From NCBI RefSeq assembly GCF_001613045.1, contig NZ_BDBP01000034.1, forward strand, positions 29,553 through 93,552: 64,000 nt of DNA, given 5' to 3'. A program made the translations under genes and the position numbers. The notes below the pieces were generated by a model. It ran no database searches and had not been told where the DNA came from. It saw only the letters and a list, made by a program, of their open reading frames with translations. The DNA comes from Nocardia lijiangensis NBRC 108240 (lineage in GTDB: Bacteria; Actinomycetota; Actinomycetes; Mycobacteriales; Mycobacteriaceae). Below, one piece after another: positions 43,690 to 52,193 of this stretch; the first letter of the stretch is position 1, and every line of letters starts with the position of its first letter.

Positions 43690-44262
43690 TCAGCGCGACG
43701 CGGGACGGCGCCAGACCGTACGCAGCAGCTGATCCCAGCTGCCCGCGCGCGCGTCACGCGCCGACACCTCGGTCACCGGAAGAGGCCAGGCGATGCCGAG
43801 ATCGGGGTCGTCGTAGGCCACGCCGATGTCCTCGGCAGGATCGTGCGGCCGATCGATGCGGTAGCAGACATCGGCCGTCGGGGTGAGTGCCTGGAAGCCG
43901 TGCAGGAAGCCAGGCGGCACGTACAGGTGACGGAAATCGGTGTCGTCCAACAGGAATGCCTGCTGAGTGCCGAAAGTGGGCGAGCTGGGCCGGATGTCGA
44001 CGAGCACGTCGTGCACCGCGCCGTGCGCGCAGCGCACCAGCTTGGCTTCGCCGCGCCCGGAGCGCCCGTGCATGCCGCGGACCACACCGCGCGCGGAACG
44101 GGATTGGGAGTCCTGGACGAAGGCGGCCGCGGCGCCCGGCGTGCCGAGTCGCTCATCGAACAGCTCGGCGTCGAAGGTCCGGGTGAAGAAGCCCCGAGCA
44201 TCGTGGAACGGCTGCGGAACGAGCAGCAGAACGTCGGCGAGCTCGGTCTGCTCGATACGCAC
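43690..44262 (-). CDS. dTDP-4-dehydrorhamnose 3,5-epimerase (RmlC) family protein
   Basis: About 190 aa from GTG at 44262, where the sequence lines up with the usual RmlC N-terminus (RIEQTELADVLLLVPQPFHDARGFF); ATG at 44298 would add 12 residues and overlap the divergent gene by 2 nt. The cupin core has GVVRGMHGRSGRGEAKLVRC with the catalytic His and Lys, DVLVDIRPSSPTFG and VPPGFLHGFQALT. The conserved 'NYY' after the active-site Tyr is replaced by RPH, so substrate or regiochemistry may differ from RmlC. It is the only minus-strand gene inside a run of plus-strand sugar genes. Confidence 0.85.
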   Translation of the reverse strand: MRIEQTELADVLLLVPQPFHDARGFFTRTFDAELFDERLGTPGAAAAFVQDSQSRSARGVVRGMHGRSGRGEAKLVRCAHGAVHDVLVDIRPSSPTFGTQQAFLLDDTDFRHLYVPPGFLHGFQALTPTADVCYRIDRPHDPAEDIGVAYDDPDLGIAWPLPVTEVSARDARAGSWDQLLRTVWRRPASR

Positions 44263-44296
44263 GGGGTCATCGTGCCATGAGAGAAGGGGATCCGGC

Positions 44297-45436
44297 ATGA
44301 GTTCCGCGCCGGGGAATGTCTGCCGGGGGTGCGCAGCGGAGACCATGAGCACCGTCCTGGATCTCGGCAAAGTACCTGTGGCCGACCACTTTCCGCCGAT
44401 CGGCAGTCCGATCGAGCCCGGGGAGAGCGGACATCCGCTACGGATGGACCACTGCGCCGCGTGCGGACTCGCCCAGCTCGCCGAGGACGACACCGTCACC
44501 GCGGAACCGCGCGGCGTGGAGCCGCGGGCGCTGCGCGACCAGGCGGCCGACGCGGTGGCCACGGTCGCCGCGGCCGGGTTGCTGACCGGAAGCACGGCGC
44601 GCGAATTCGGCAGCCCGCACGGCGGCACCTGGCTACCGCTGCTTGCCGCGCGCGGGTTCACCGAGACCACCGCACCGGCCGACGTGGTGCTGGATTGCTT
44701 CGGGATCATGCACGAGCCCGACCAGCGGGCGGCGTTCCGGCGGCGCGCGGCCGCGACCGCACCGCACGGCGCGCTACTTGTCCAATACCACTCGCTGGCC
44801 ACCATCGTGACGGCGGGGCAATGGAACGCGTTGCGCCACGGGCACTTCGCCTATTACTCGCTGGCCGCTCTCGTGGGATTGCTGCACGGCGTCGGCATGA
44901 CCGTCACGCACGCGTGGCACTTCGACCTCTACGGCGGGACCGTGCTGCTGCGCGCGGTGCACGGCGCGGCGGCGCAGCACGGATCGGTCCGCGGCGTGCT
45001 CGACAGCGAAGCGCCCCACCTCGTTCCGAGCGCGCTGCCCGCACTCCAGCGCGCCGCCGACGAGCATGCGAGCGCGCTCCGCCGATGGCTGGACGACCGG
45101 GCCGAGCGCGGTCTGCGCGTCTACGCGTACGGCGCGGCGTCGCGCGCGGTCGCCCTGTTCAGCCTGGCCGGCGCGCACCGTGGCGTGATCGCCGCGGTCG
45201 CCGACGCCTCCCCCGCCAAGCACGGGCGACGGATGCCCGGCACCGACATCCCGATCGTCTCCCCCGGCGAACTCGTCTCGGCGCGACCGGATCTCGTGCT
45301 CCTCACGCTGCCCGATCTGCTGGCCGAGGTGCGTGTGACCTATCCCGAACTCGACGGCCACTGGGTGGTCGACACGCCGTCCGGACCGCGGGAAGGAGGC
45401 ACAGGGACAGCGATTGTTCGCCGCGCCGCAACGTGA
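44297..45436 (+). CDS. Degenerate C-methyltransferase paralogue
   Basis: 379 aa from ATG at 44297 (GAAGGGG site). Same three-module family as the protein at 39897: zinc cysteines C9, C12, C53, C56 and the C-terminal domain (RGLRVYAYGAASRAVALF). But the middle is shortened by roughly 35-50 residues: the EYAYFASYS segment and the GIEPS ribose-binding loop are absent, motif I is weak (EFGSPHGG), and YHEHF has become RHGHF, losing the catalytic Tyr and Glu. It is probably inactive as a methyltransferase, perhaps a regulatory or binding subunit. The reading frame is intact and its codon use looks normal. Confidence 0.85.
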   Translation: MSSAPGNVCRGCAAETMSTVLDLGKVPVADHFPPIGSPIEPGESGHPLRMDHCAACGLAQLAEDDTVTAEPRGVEPRALRDQAADAVATVAAAGLLTGSTAREFGSPHGGTWLPLLAARGFTETTAPADVVLDCFGIMHEPDQRAAFRRRAAATAPHGALLVQYHSLATIVTAGQWNALRHGHFAYYSLAALVGLLHGVGMTVTHAWHFDLYGGTVLLRAVHGAAAQHGSVRGVLDSEAPHLVPSALPALQRAADEHASALRRWLDDRAERGLRVYAYGAASRAVALFSLAGAHRGVIAAVADASPAKHGRRMPGTDIPIVSPGELVSARPDLVLLTLPDLLAEVRVTYPELDGHWVVDTPSGPREGGTGTAIVRRAAT

Positions 45437-45498
45437 TTCGTTGCCGCAGGGCCGCGTTCTTCTTCCGTACGACGAGTATTCACACAGAGGGGATTCTG

Positions 45499-46137
45499 AT
45501 GAGTCACGCCAACCAGCTCCGCTATCGGGGCGTCCGCGCTTTCGCGCTCGCCTCCGTCCTGGCGGCCGGGCTGGTCTTCGGGAACGGTTCCGCCGCCGCG
45601 GCAATCGACAGCAGCAACACCATCGTGGACCGTGAGGACCGCGCGGTGGAGGCGATCCAGGCCGACACCCGCATCGACTTCGTGCCTCCGCTGGACGGCA
45701 ACCCGCTGACCAGGGAATGGTTCCACCACGGGGAGGCGGCGTTCAAGATCTCCGGCCCGCACGCCGAGGACTGGAAGGGCCGGATCACCATCGGTTACCA
45801 GGTCGGCTTCCCGGCCACCCTGAACGGCAAGATCCGCTTCGACTATTCGACGCCGGGCCTCGGCGTCGATCTCGGCGGCGGTGACGGCGCGGTGCTCAAG
45901 ATCGACAGCCTGATCCCGCGGCTGGGCCTCCAGGTGGAGGTCGGCTTCGGGCCTGGCATCCAGACGATCGAATGCGCGAGCGGCGAGATCTCCGGCACGT
46001 CGGGATTCCTTCGCATGTCGGGCTTCCACGGCACCGTCACCGGCGTGGTCGGACCGACCAACATTCGCCCGTTCGTGATGGTCGTCGGCGCGAGCGGCGA
46101 CACGGTGATCACCTACGGCAGGCTCTGGACACTCTGA
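45499..46137 (+). CDS. MspA-family porin
   Basis: 212 aa. Sec signal peptide (VRAFALASVLAAGLVFGNGSAAAA, cleavage near residue 35) followed by the MspA beta-domain: PPLDGNPLTREWFHHGEAAFKI, WKGRITIGYQVGFPATLNGKIRFDYSTPGLGVDLG and TVTGVVGPTNIRPFV. MspA porins form octameric channels in the mycolate outer membrane for small hydrophilic solutes, which supports assignment to a mycolate actinomycete. It has its own GAGGGG site, 62 nt after the methyltransferase paralogue, and converges on a GT2 gene. Confidence 0.93.
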   Translation: MSHANQLRYRGVRAFALASVLAAGLVFGNGSAAAAIDSSNTIVDREDRAVEAIQADTRIDFVPPLDGNPLTREWFHHGEAAFKISGPHAEDWKGRITIGYQVGFPATLNGKIRFDYSTPGLGVDLGGGDGAVLKIDSLIPRLGLQVEVGFGPGIQTIECASGEISGTSGFLRMSGFHGTVTGVVGPTNIRPFVMVVGASGDTVITYGRLWTL

Positions 46138-46149
46138 GCCCGCCGACGG

Positions 46150-46180
46150 CCGCCCGGATCAGACCAGCAGATCCGGGCGG
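46150..46180. terminator. Bidirectional terminator between porin and GT2 genes
   Basis: A perfect 11-bp stem CCGCCCGGATC/GATCCGGGCGG with a 9-nt loop lies in the convergent junction and overlaps the GT2 stop codon. Confidence 0.65.
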
Positions 46181-46995
46181 TTCCGCACGGTGGCCAGCGC
46201 CCGCACGCGCAGCCGGTACAACGCCGCCCTCGCCAACCGGGTGTCTCCCGCCAGCACGTCCCCGCGGTGCACCAGGTCCGGGTAGTCGTGCGCGATGCGG
46301 TGGTGGAAGCGGTACATGTCCGTCAGCTTGCTCACCGTCGAGGTCCGGCTGCACAGGTTGAACGAGGAATTGCGCCAGGCGGCAAGGATTTCCGTCATTC
46401 CGAAGAACGCACCGAACGAACTCACCCTGGCGAACAGGTCGACGTCCATCGGAAACACCAGGTCACCGCGCAGGCCGCCGACCTTGTCGTAGTGCTCGCG
46501 GTAGAACATCGCCGCGGCGGTCGGGCCGAAGTCCGCGGGACCGCGCCGCACGATGGTGCGCGCCAGCGCGCGGGGGGTCTGCCTGCCAAGCAGGCCGGCC
46601 AGGCCGAGCCCGGATTCGAGCACCTCTCCCGCCTCGTCGATCACCTCGAACCGGCTCGACGAGATGGCGATCGAGGCGTCGGCCATCACGGCCAGCTGCG
46701 CGGTCAGCGCACCGGGTCGCAGCACGTCGTCGGCGCACACCACCTTCACCAGCGTTCCGGTCGAAGCGGTGATGACCTTGTCCCAGTTCTCACCGATCGG
46801 CAACACGGCGTCGTTGCGCAGCACCCGCACCCGGGAATCGCCGACGGAGCGCGCCACCTCCCCCGTGTCGTCGGTGCTGGCGTTGTCCAGCACGAGCAGC
46901 TCGAAGTCCTCGTCCTGCGCGAGTATCGAACGCAGCGTGGCGGCGAGCGTCCGCCCCGAGTTGTACGCAGGAACGCACACCGACAGCGATGCCAT
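46159..46995 (-). CDS. Glycosyltransferase family 2
   Basis: 278 aa. GT-A fold: N-terminal LSVCVPAYNSGRTLAATLRSILAQ, ELLVLDNASTDDT and the metal-binding VVCADDVLRPGAL (about 88-92). The C-terminal part has FPMDVDLFARVSSFG. No membrane segments, so it works on the cytosolic face, adding a sugar to the lipid-linked repeat unit. It lies 9 nt after the pyruvyltransferase gene on the minus strand and forms a two-gene unit with it. Confidence 0.9.
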   Translation of the reverse strand: MASLSVCVPAYNSGRTLAATLRSILAQDEDFELLVLDNASTDDTGEVARSVGDSRVRVLRNDAVLPIGENWDKVITASTGTLVKVVCADDVLRPGALTAQLAVMADASIAISSSRFEVIDEAGEVLESGLGLAGLLGRQTPRALARTIVRRGPADFGPTAAAMFYREHYDKVGGLRGDLVFPMDVDLFARVSSFGAFFGMTEILAAWRNSSFNLCSRTSTVSKLTDMYRFHHRIAHDYPDLVHRGDVLAGDTRLARAALYRLRVRALATVRNRPDLLV

Positions 46996-47004
46996 GCCAG
47001 CCCC

Positions 47005-48351
47005 CTAGCCGTCGACCCGGGCGACCGGGCCGTTCTCCACCAGTCGAAACACTCGCTCCAGACCCGCTCTGCTCGCGTCGATCTGCTCGACGGCCGTCTG
47101 CTGCAACGGATCACGCAATCCCGGAGCGGCCGCCCACAGCTCGTCGACGGCCTCTCGCAGCGCCGAGTCCAGGTCGGGGTCGTCCAGGTGCACCACGCGC
47201 AGTCCGGCACCGAACATGCCCGCCAAGCCGTGGAATTTGTCGTCGTAGTACTCCGAGGCCGTGATGCCGACCGCGGGAATGCCTTGGGACAGTGCGAAAA
47301 CCGCCAGGTGGTAGGCGCTGGTCACCAGCACGCGGCAGCGCGCGACCTGCCTGGCCACGTCCTGCGGGGTGCCGCCGCGCCCGACCGGCGGCCTGTGCCG
47401 CGCCGCGCCGGCCAGCAGCGGCAGCGTGGAGCGGCGGTCTTCGGAGGCGTATTCGGAGATGATCAGCGGCATCAGTCCCGCGTCCAGCGCCGTGGCGCGG
47501 TCGCGCACCACGCGGCCCAGCGTCTCCCTGGCCGCCGCGCCGACCGGCGCGTATTCCGCGACACGGAGACACAGACCGAGATCGGCGCCGATGCGGGCGT
47601 CGCGCAGCCGGTAACCGAATTCCACCGCGTCGTCGCCGGTGACCATGGTCTGTTCCGGCGCGACGCCGAGCCGGGCCAGCAGTTCGGGTCCGCGCCGGTT
47701 CTCCCGCAGTGCGACGAAGTCCACGCCGGGCAGCACCTCGGCGGCGCGGTCGAGCAGGTGCGGATCGCGCAGCGGGCCGATGCCCTGGCCGACCAGTGCG
47801 GTCGGAATACCTTGGGAATGCGCATGTTCCAGCAGATCGAGGGTCCGGTGCGCCTGGTACTTGTCGACGTCGGTCAGATACCCGCCGCCGAGGGCGAGCA
47901 CCAGCGACGCCTCGCGCACCGCCGCGGGGACTTCCGCCGACCTCTCGGCCGCCGCGGGCTCGGCGACGACCGCAGGGGCGGCCTCGGCGCGCAGCGCGCG
48001 AATCCGGTCCTTGGGTCCGTCGGTGGCCGCGCGCCAGCGCAAGGCGGCGGGGCCGATCAGTTTCGTTGCGGCCGTGCGGGATACCCGCCCAGCCCAGCCA
48101 TCGGAACCCCAGGACCAGTCGGGTCCGCTGATAGGTTCCGCCTCCGGAAGTAGCGCGCGCAGCACCGCGGGTTGATGCGTGAGCACCCCGATGCGCGCCT
48201 GCGGCCAGCGGGCGCGTAGGCGCTCGACGGTGGTGACCATCATGGCGATGTCACCGCGATTACGCAGCCAGTACTCGCCGTTCTCCACGAGCACGCGAAT
48301 ATCGCGCTCGGCGAAAGCGACTCGCTCGGGCACAGAACTACCGATCCCCAC
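47005..48351 (-). CDS. Polysaccharide pyruvyl transferase family protein
   Basis: 448 aa from GTG at 48351 (GGGAGGA site). The family motifs are NRGDIAMMVTTVERLRARWP near the N-terminus, LVLALGGGYLTDVDKY (about 165-180), LVGQGIGPLRDPHL, MVTGDDAVEFGY and, towards the end, CRVLVTSAYHLAVFALSQGIPAVGI. Members such as CsaB and WcaK attach ketal pyruvate from PEP to sugars, giving the polymer negative charge; some only resemble transferases. Divergent from the large GT operon across a 197-nt gap with a strong palindrome. Confidence 0.88.
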   Translation of the reverse strand: MGIGSSVPERVAFAERDIRVLVENGEYWLRNRGDIAMMVTTVERLRARWPQARIGVLTHQPAVLRALLPEAEPISGPDWSWGSDGWAGRVSRTAATKLIGPAALRWRAATDGPKDRIRALRAEAAPAVVAEPAAAERSAEVPAAVREASLVLALGGGYLTDVDKYQAHRTLDLLEHAHSQGIPTALVGQGIGPLRDPHLLDRAAEVLPGVDFVALRENRRGPELLARLGVAPEQTMVTGDDAVEFGYRLRDARIGADLGLCLRVAEYAPVGAAARETLGRVVRDRATALDAGLMPLIISEYASEDRRSTLPLLAGAARHRPPVGRGGTPQDVARQVARCRVLVTSAYHLAVFALSQGIPAVGITASEYYDDKFHGLAGMFGAGLRVVHLDDPDLDSALREAVDELWAAAPGLRDPLQQTAVEQIDASRAGLERVFRLVENGPVARVDG

Positions 48352-48456
48352 TGTCAGTCCTCCCGCATGTCCCCCGCGGGTCGGCTCGTGCCCAGCACGA
48401 ACTCGCTGTGCAATCTACCCCACGCTCCCCGCGACTGCCACCGTTCGCGATGCCCC

Positions 48457-48483
48457 ACCGAGGACGCCTCGGTGTCCTAGACT
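48457..48483 (+). promoter_or_regulatory. Palindrome and -10 before the main polysaccharide operon
   Basis: ACCGAGG-acg-CCTCGGT (48457-48473) is a perfect 7+3+7 palindrome, followed 4 nt later by TAGACT (48478-48483), a likely -10. The site would lie in the promoter spacer, good for regulation of the 12-kb operon starting at 48549. Confidence 0.5.
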
Positions 48484-48548
48484 GTTGCGCGGGAAGCGAG
48501 TTCGCGCCGGACGGCTCGCACGACCGGTGCAGGGAGTAGGGGGCCGGG

Positions 48549-49658
48549 GTGGCGGCAGGCACGGGGTCACTGCGCGTGCACATGACGGGTTCCGAATGGT
48601 TCACCGCGGCGCCCGGCGGGCTCAACCGATACTTCACGGAGTTGTTCCACGCGCTCACCCGCAGGCCGGAGGTGGCGGTGTCGGCGGTGGCCTGGGGCGC
48701 GACGGGCGGCGACCATTCGCCCGGCGCCCGATCCTGGGGCGCCGCAGGCGGTTCCACCATCCGGCGGGCCCGCGTCGCCTTCCTGGATCGTGCCGGGCTG
48801 CGCCGCGCCGCGGTGCTGGATCGTCATTTCTGCCTCTACGGACCCGCCTCGATCGATAGGCGGGGGCGGCTGCCGCTGGTGGTTCATTTCCACGGCCCGT
48901 GGGCGGCGGAGAGCAGGCTCACCGGGCAGAGCGAGCCTGCGGCCAAGGCGAAGTACCTGATCGAGCGACTGCGCTACGCGGGCGCGGACCGATTCGTGGT
49001 GCTGTCCAACCACTTTCGCGAGGTGCTCGGCGCGGACTACCGGATACCGGACGACCGGATCGCGGTGATCCCGCCGGGCGTCGATCTGTCCCGTTTCCGC
49101 GCCGCCCCGCTGCCCGCCGCCGCACCGACTCGCACCGTCCTGTGCGTGCGCAGACTGGAACGCCGCATGGGCATCGATACTCTGATCCGCTGCTGGCCCG
49201 GTGTGGCGGCCGAGCATCCGGACGCGCGCCTGGTGATCGTCGGAACCGGCACGGCGGAAAGGGAATTGCGCGCTCAGGCTGCGGGAGCCGGGCTCGGTGA
49301 TTCCCTCGTCTTCGCCGGGCACGTCGCCGACGACCGGCTCGCCGAACTGTACGAACAGGCCTCGCTCACGGTCGTGCCGACCACCGCGCTGGAGGGTTTC
49401 GGGCTGATCGCGCTGGAGTCCCTCGCCGCGGGCCGGGCACCGATCGTGACCGACTGCGGCGGTCTCCCGGATTCGGTTCGCGGACTGGATCCTTCGCTCG
49501 TCGTGCCCGCCGGTGCGGCCGACGCGCTCGGCGCGCGCATCACCGCCGCGCTGCACGGCGCGCTGCCCACGCCCGAGCGATGCCGCGCGCACGCGGAGAC
49601 CTTTTCGTGGGATGTCGCCGCGCAGCGCCACGTGGCGATGTACCGGACTATCGCATGA
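48549..49658 (+). CDS. Glycosyltransferase family 4
   Basis: 369 aa from GTG at 48549. GT-B fold: N-terminal HMTGSEWFTAAPGGLNRYFTELFHAL, VVHFHGPWAAESRL, VIPPGVDLSRF at the domain junction, and C-terminal VPTTALEGFGLIALESLAAGRAPIV with the E-x7-E motif. It transfers a sugar from a nucleotide donor at the cytosolic membrane face. First gene of a long co-directional operon; its stop overlaps the next ATG by 4 nt. Confidence 0.92.
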   Translation: MAAGTGSLRVHMTGSEWFTAAPGGLNRYFTELFHALTRRPEVAVSAVAWGATGGDHSPGARSWGAAGGSTIRRARVAFLDRAGLRRAAVLDRHFCLYGPASIDRRGRLPLVVHFHGPWAAESRLTGQSEPAAKAKYLIERLRYAGADRFVVLSNHFREVLGADYRIPDDRIAVIPPGVDLSRFRAAPLPAAAPTRTVLCVRRLERRMGIDTLIRCWPGVAAEHPDARLVIVGTGTAERELRAQAAGAGLGDSLVFAGHVADDRLAELYEQASLTVVPTTALEGFGLIALESLAAGRAPIVTDCGGLPDSVRGLDPSLVVPAGAADALGARITAALHGALPTPERCRAHAETFSWDVAAQRHVAMYRTIA

Positions 49659-50809
49659 CGATCCGGGCGGTGTTCCTCGCGCACACGGCAGCCCCCTCCG
49701 GCGCCGAACTGGCCACCCTGCGACTGGCTTCCGCGCTGAGCGCCGATCGGCTCGCGGAGGTCGCGCTGATCTACACCGAGGACGGGCCGATGGTCGAGCG
49801 GACGCGGGCGCGCGGCATCGACACGCACGTCCTCCGTGGCGCTTTCGACAGCCGCGCCATGACGATCGGCTCCGGCCCGCTGCGACTGCTCGCGGGCGCG
49901 CTCGCGCTGCTGCGCCTCGGCTGGGCCCTCGGCGCGCACCCCGCGACCAGGCAGGCCGACGTGCTGGTCGCCGAGAGCACCAAGGCGCTGGTGATGGGCG
50001 CGGTGGCGGCGCGACGCGCCCGCATTCCCCTGGTGTGGCAGGTGCACGACCGGATCGCGGCCGACTACTTCGGGCGCCTGCCCGCGCTCGTCGTCGCACT
50101 GCTCGGACGGGTGATGGCCCAAGGCTTTCTGGCCAACAGCCGCGCCACACTGGCCACCCTGCGCACCGGCCGCCGCCCGGCCGAAGTCGCTTATCCCGGA
50201 ATCGAACTCGGTGCGCTGCCCGACCGTGGCGCCCAGCGCGACCCCGCGGAGACGGTGGTCGCCGTGCTGGGACGGCTGGCCCCGTGGAAGGGCCAGGACG
50301 TGCTGCTGCGCGCGATCGCCGCGACGAAGATCCGGCCGCGGCGGGTGCTGCTGATCGGCGGCACCTTCTTCGACGAGGAAGCCTTTCGCACCGAATTGGA
50401 CCGGCTGGCCGCCGAACTCGCGCTCCCGGTGACCAGCACCGGTCACGTCGACGACCCGCGCCCGTACCTGTGCGACGCCGATATCCTGGTGCACTGCTCG
50501 GTGCTGCCCGAGCCGTTCGGCCAGGTCGTCGTCGAAGGCATGCACGCGGGCTGCGCCGTGATCGCCTCGCGGCCGGGCGGTCCCGAGGAGATCGTGCGCC
50601 CGGGCAGGGACGGGCTGCTCGTGTCCGGCGGCGACGAACCCGCGCTGACCGCCGCGCTCGACTCCCTCATCGGCGATCCGGAGCTGCGCACCCGGCTGGC
50701 CGCGGCGGGTCGCGGGCGCGCAGCGGATTTCGACATCACCGTCACCGCCCGATCCGTCGCCACCTTCCTCGGCCGGATCGTCGAGCACCGGGGCGCCGCC
50801 CATGTCTGA
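49655..50809 (+). CDS. Glycosyltransferase family 4
   Basis: 384 aa. GT-B fold with FLAHTAAPSGAELATLRLASAL at the N-terminus, VWQVHDRIAADYFGRLP, GRLAPWKGQDVLLRAI and the C-terminal donor-site HCSVLPEPFGQVVVEGMHAGCAVIAS with its E-x7-E motif. A hydrophobic helix near 75-95 may tether it to the membrane. It overlaps the previous gene by ATGA and the flippase gene by 8 nt. Confidence 0.92.
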   Translation: MTIRAVFLAHTAAPSGAELATLRLASALSADRLAEVALIYTEDGPMVERTRARGIDTHVLRGAFDSRAMTIGSGPLRLLAGALALLRLGWALGAHPATRQADVLVAESTKALVMGAVAARRARIPLVWQVHDRIAADYFGRLPALVVALLGRVMAQGFLANSRATLATLRTGRRPAEVAYPGIELGALPDRGAQRDPAETVVAVLGRLAPWKGQDVLLRAIAATKIRPRRVLLIGGTFFDEEAFRTELDRLAAELALPVTSTGHVDDPRPYLCDADILVHCSVLPEPFGQVVVEGMHAGCAVIASRPGGPEEIVRPGRDGLLVSGGDEPALTAALDSLIGDPELRTRLAAAGRGRAADFDITVTARSVATFLGRIVEHRGAAHV

Positions 50810-52193
50810 TGCCCGGTCTACCGCAGACCGCGCCGAGGCGGGCGGCGCGCACCGCAGGGATGACGGGGCGCGCGGGCGGCCCGGCGGCGGCGCGCACCGC
50901 TCGCAAGGGTTGTTCGCGGTGCTGCGCGACATCGGTTACGTCAGTTTCGGCAAGTACGGCCAGTACGTCGTCGCGGTGGTGACGGTGCCGCTCATCGCGC
51001 GTGCGCTCGGCGCGCACGGGCTCGGCCTGCTGGCGATCGGCATGTCCGCCTTCTTCGTCGGCTCGCTGCTGGTGGACCTCGGCATCACCTCGTTCCTCGC
51101 CGCGCGCGTGCACGACACCACCGGACACCGCGAGGACCGGCGCGCCGAGGTCAACCAGCTGCGCGGCGACTACCTCGCCATCCGCGCCACCGGCCTGGCG
51201 GTGCTCGGCGCGGCCTTGGCGGCGGGCTCGGCGATCGGTGTTCCGGAACAGGTCGACATGATTCTGCTCGGCCTGTTCGCCGGCGGCTTCTGGTCGATGT
51301 CGGAGGACTGGCTGCTGATCGGGCAAGGCCGGTTCGGCACGTCGACCGCGTATCAGGCGGTGGGCCGGATCGGGTATCTGATGCTGCTCGTCGGGCTGCT
51401 CCCCCGGCTGCCGCACGCGCAGGTCGCGCTGCTGTGCCAGCTCGTGTCCTCGGTGCCAACCGTCGCGTTGACCTGGTGGGATGCGTCGCGCGCCTTCGGC
51501 AGGCCCGCGCGTCCGCGGTTGGTGCGTGCCATGCTCCGGACCGGCGCTCCGGTGCTGACCTCGCGGCTGCTGATCACGCTGAACGGGCAGGGCGCGCCGG
51601 CCGTCTACGCCGCGGTGCTCAACGCGGCCGCGCTGGGCCTGTATTCGGCGGGCGATCGCTTGGTGCGCGCGATCCAATCGGTGCTGGATTCCATTGGTTT
51701 CGCGCTGCTGCCGCGCATGGCCCGACGCAGCGCCGACCACCGATTCTGGCGGCACGCGCTACAGGCGCTTGCGGCGGGCGTCTGCGTGGCCACGGTGGCG
51801 GCCGCGGCGGTGTGGCTGGCCGCGCCCGTGCTCATCCGCGTGGTGTTCGGCGACGAATTCACCGGCGCCATCGGGCTGTTGCGCGTCGAGGTCCTGATGC
51901 TGCCCGCCACCACGGTCACCTCGTTCGTCACCACCGCGGTGCTTCCGGTGCGGCAGGACACCACCGGCGTGCTGATCGGCGCGGTACTCGGCACCTGCGT
52001 GGCCGTCACGGCGCTGGCCATCGCGTTCCGCACGCACTCGGTGTGGACGCTGGTCTACGGCGCGGTGGTCGTCGAATTCACCGTCGCTGCCTGGTATCTC
52101 GCGCGCGTCCGCTGGCTGATCGTGCGCGAGCGGATCACGCCTGCGACAAACGACCCGGCCGTGGTGCTGATGCGCGAGGAGGGCGGCGCGTGA
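50802..52193 (+). CDS. Wzx-type flippase (MOP superfamily)
   Basis: 463 aa with about 12 hydrophobic helices (for example YVVAVVTVPLIARALGAHGLGLLAIGMSAFFVG, TGAPVLTSRLLITLNGQGAPAVYAAVL). An N-terminal Arg/Gly-rich tail of about 35 residues precedes the first helix. The oligosaccharide flippase family moves undecaprenyl-linked repeat units across the membrane. Its place between glycosyltransferases and the Wzy-like gene fits this role. Overlaps the following gene by 4 nt (GTGA). Confidence 0.9.
   Translation: MSDARSTADRAEAGGAHRRDDGARGRPGGGAHRSQGLFAVLRDIGYVSFGKYGQYVVAVVTVPLIARALGAHGLGLLAIGMSAFFVGSLLVDLGITSFLAARVHDTTGHREDRRAEVNQLRGDYLAIRATGLAVLGAALAAGSAIGVPEQVDMILLGLFAGGFWSMSEDWLLIGQGRFGTSTAYQAVGRIGYLMLLVGLLPRLPHAQVALLCQLVSSVPTVALTWWDASRAFGRPARPRLVRAMLRTGAPVLTSRLLITLNGQGAPAVYAAVLNAAALGLYSAGDRLVRAIQSVLDSIGFALLPRMARRSADHRFWRHALQALAAGVCVATVAAAAVWLAAPVLIRVVFGDEFTGAIGLLRVEVLMLPATTVTSFVTTAVLPVRQDTTGVLIGAVLGTCVAVTALAIAFRTHSVWTLVYGAVVVEFTVAAWYLARVRWLIVRERITPATNDPAVVLMREEGGA

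Noticed and set aside
46267..48153. A 628-codon plus-strand frame across the GT2 and pyruvyltransferase genes
   Set aside because: Both minus-strand genes have clear families and codon bias; this frame has none.
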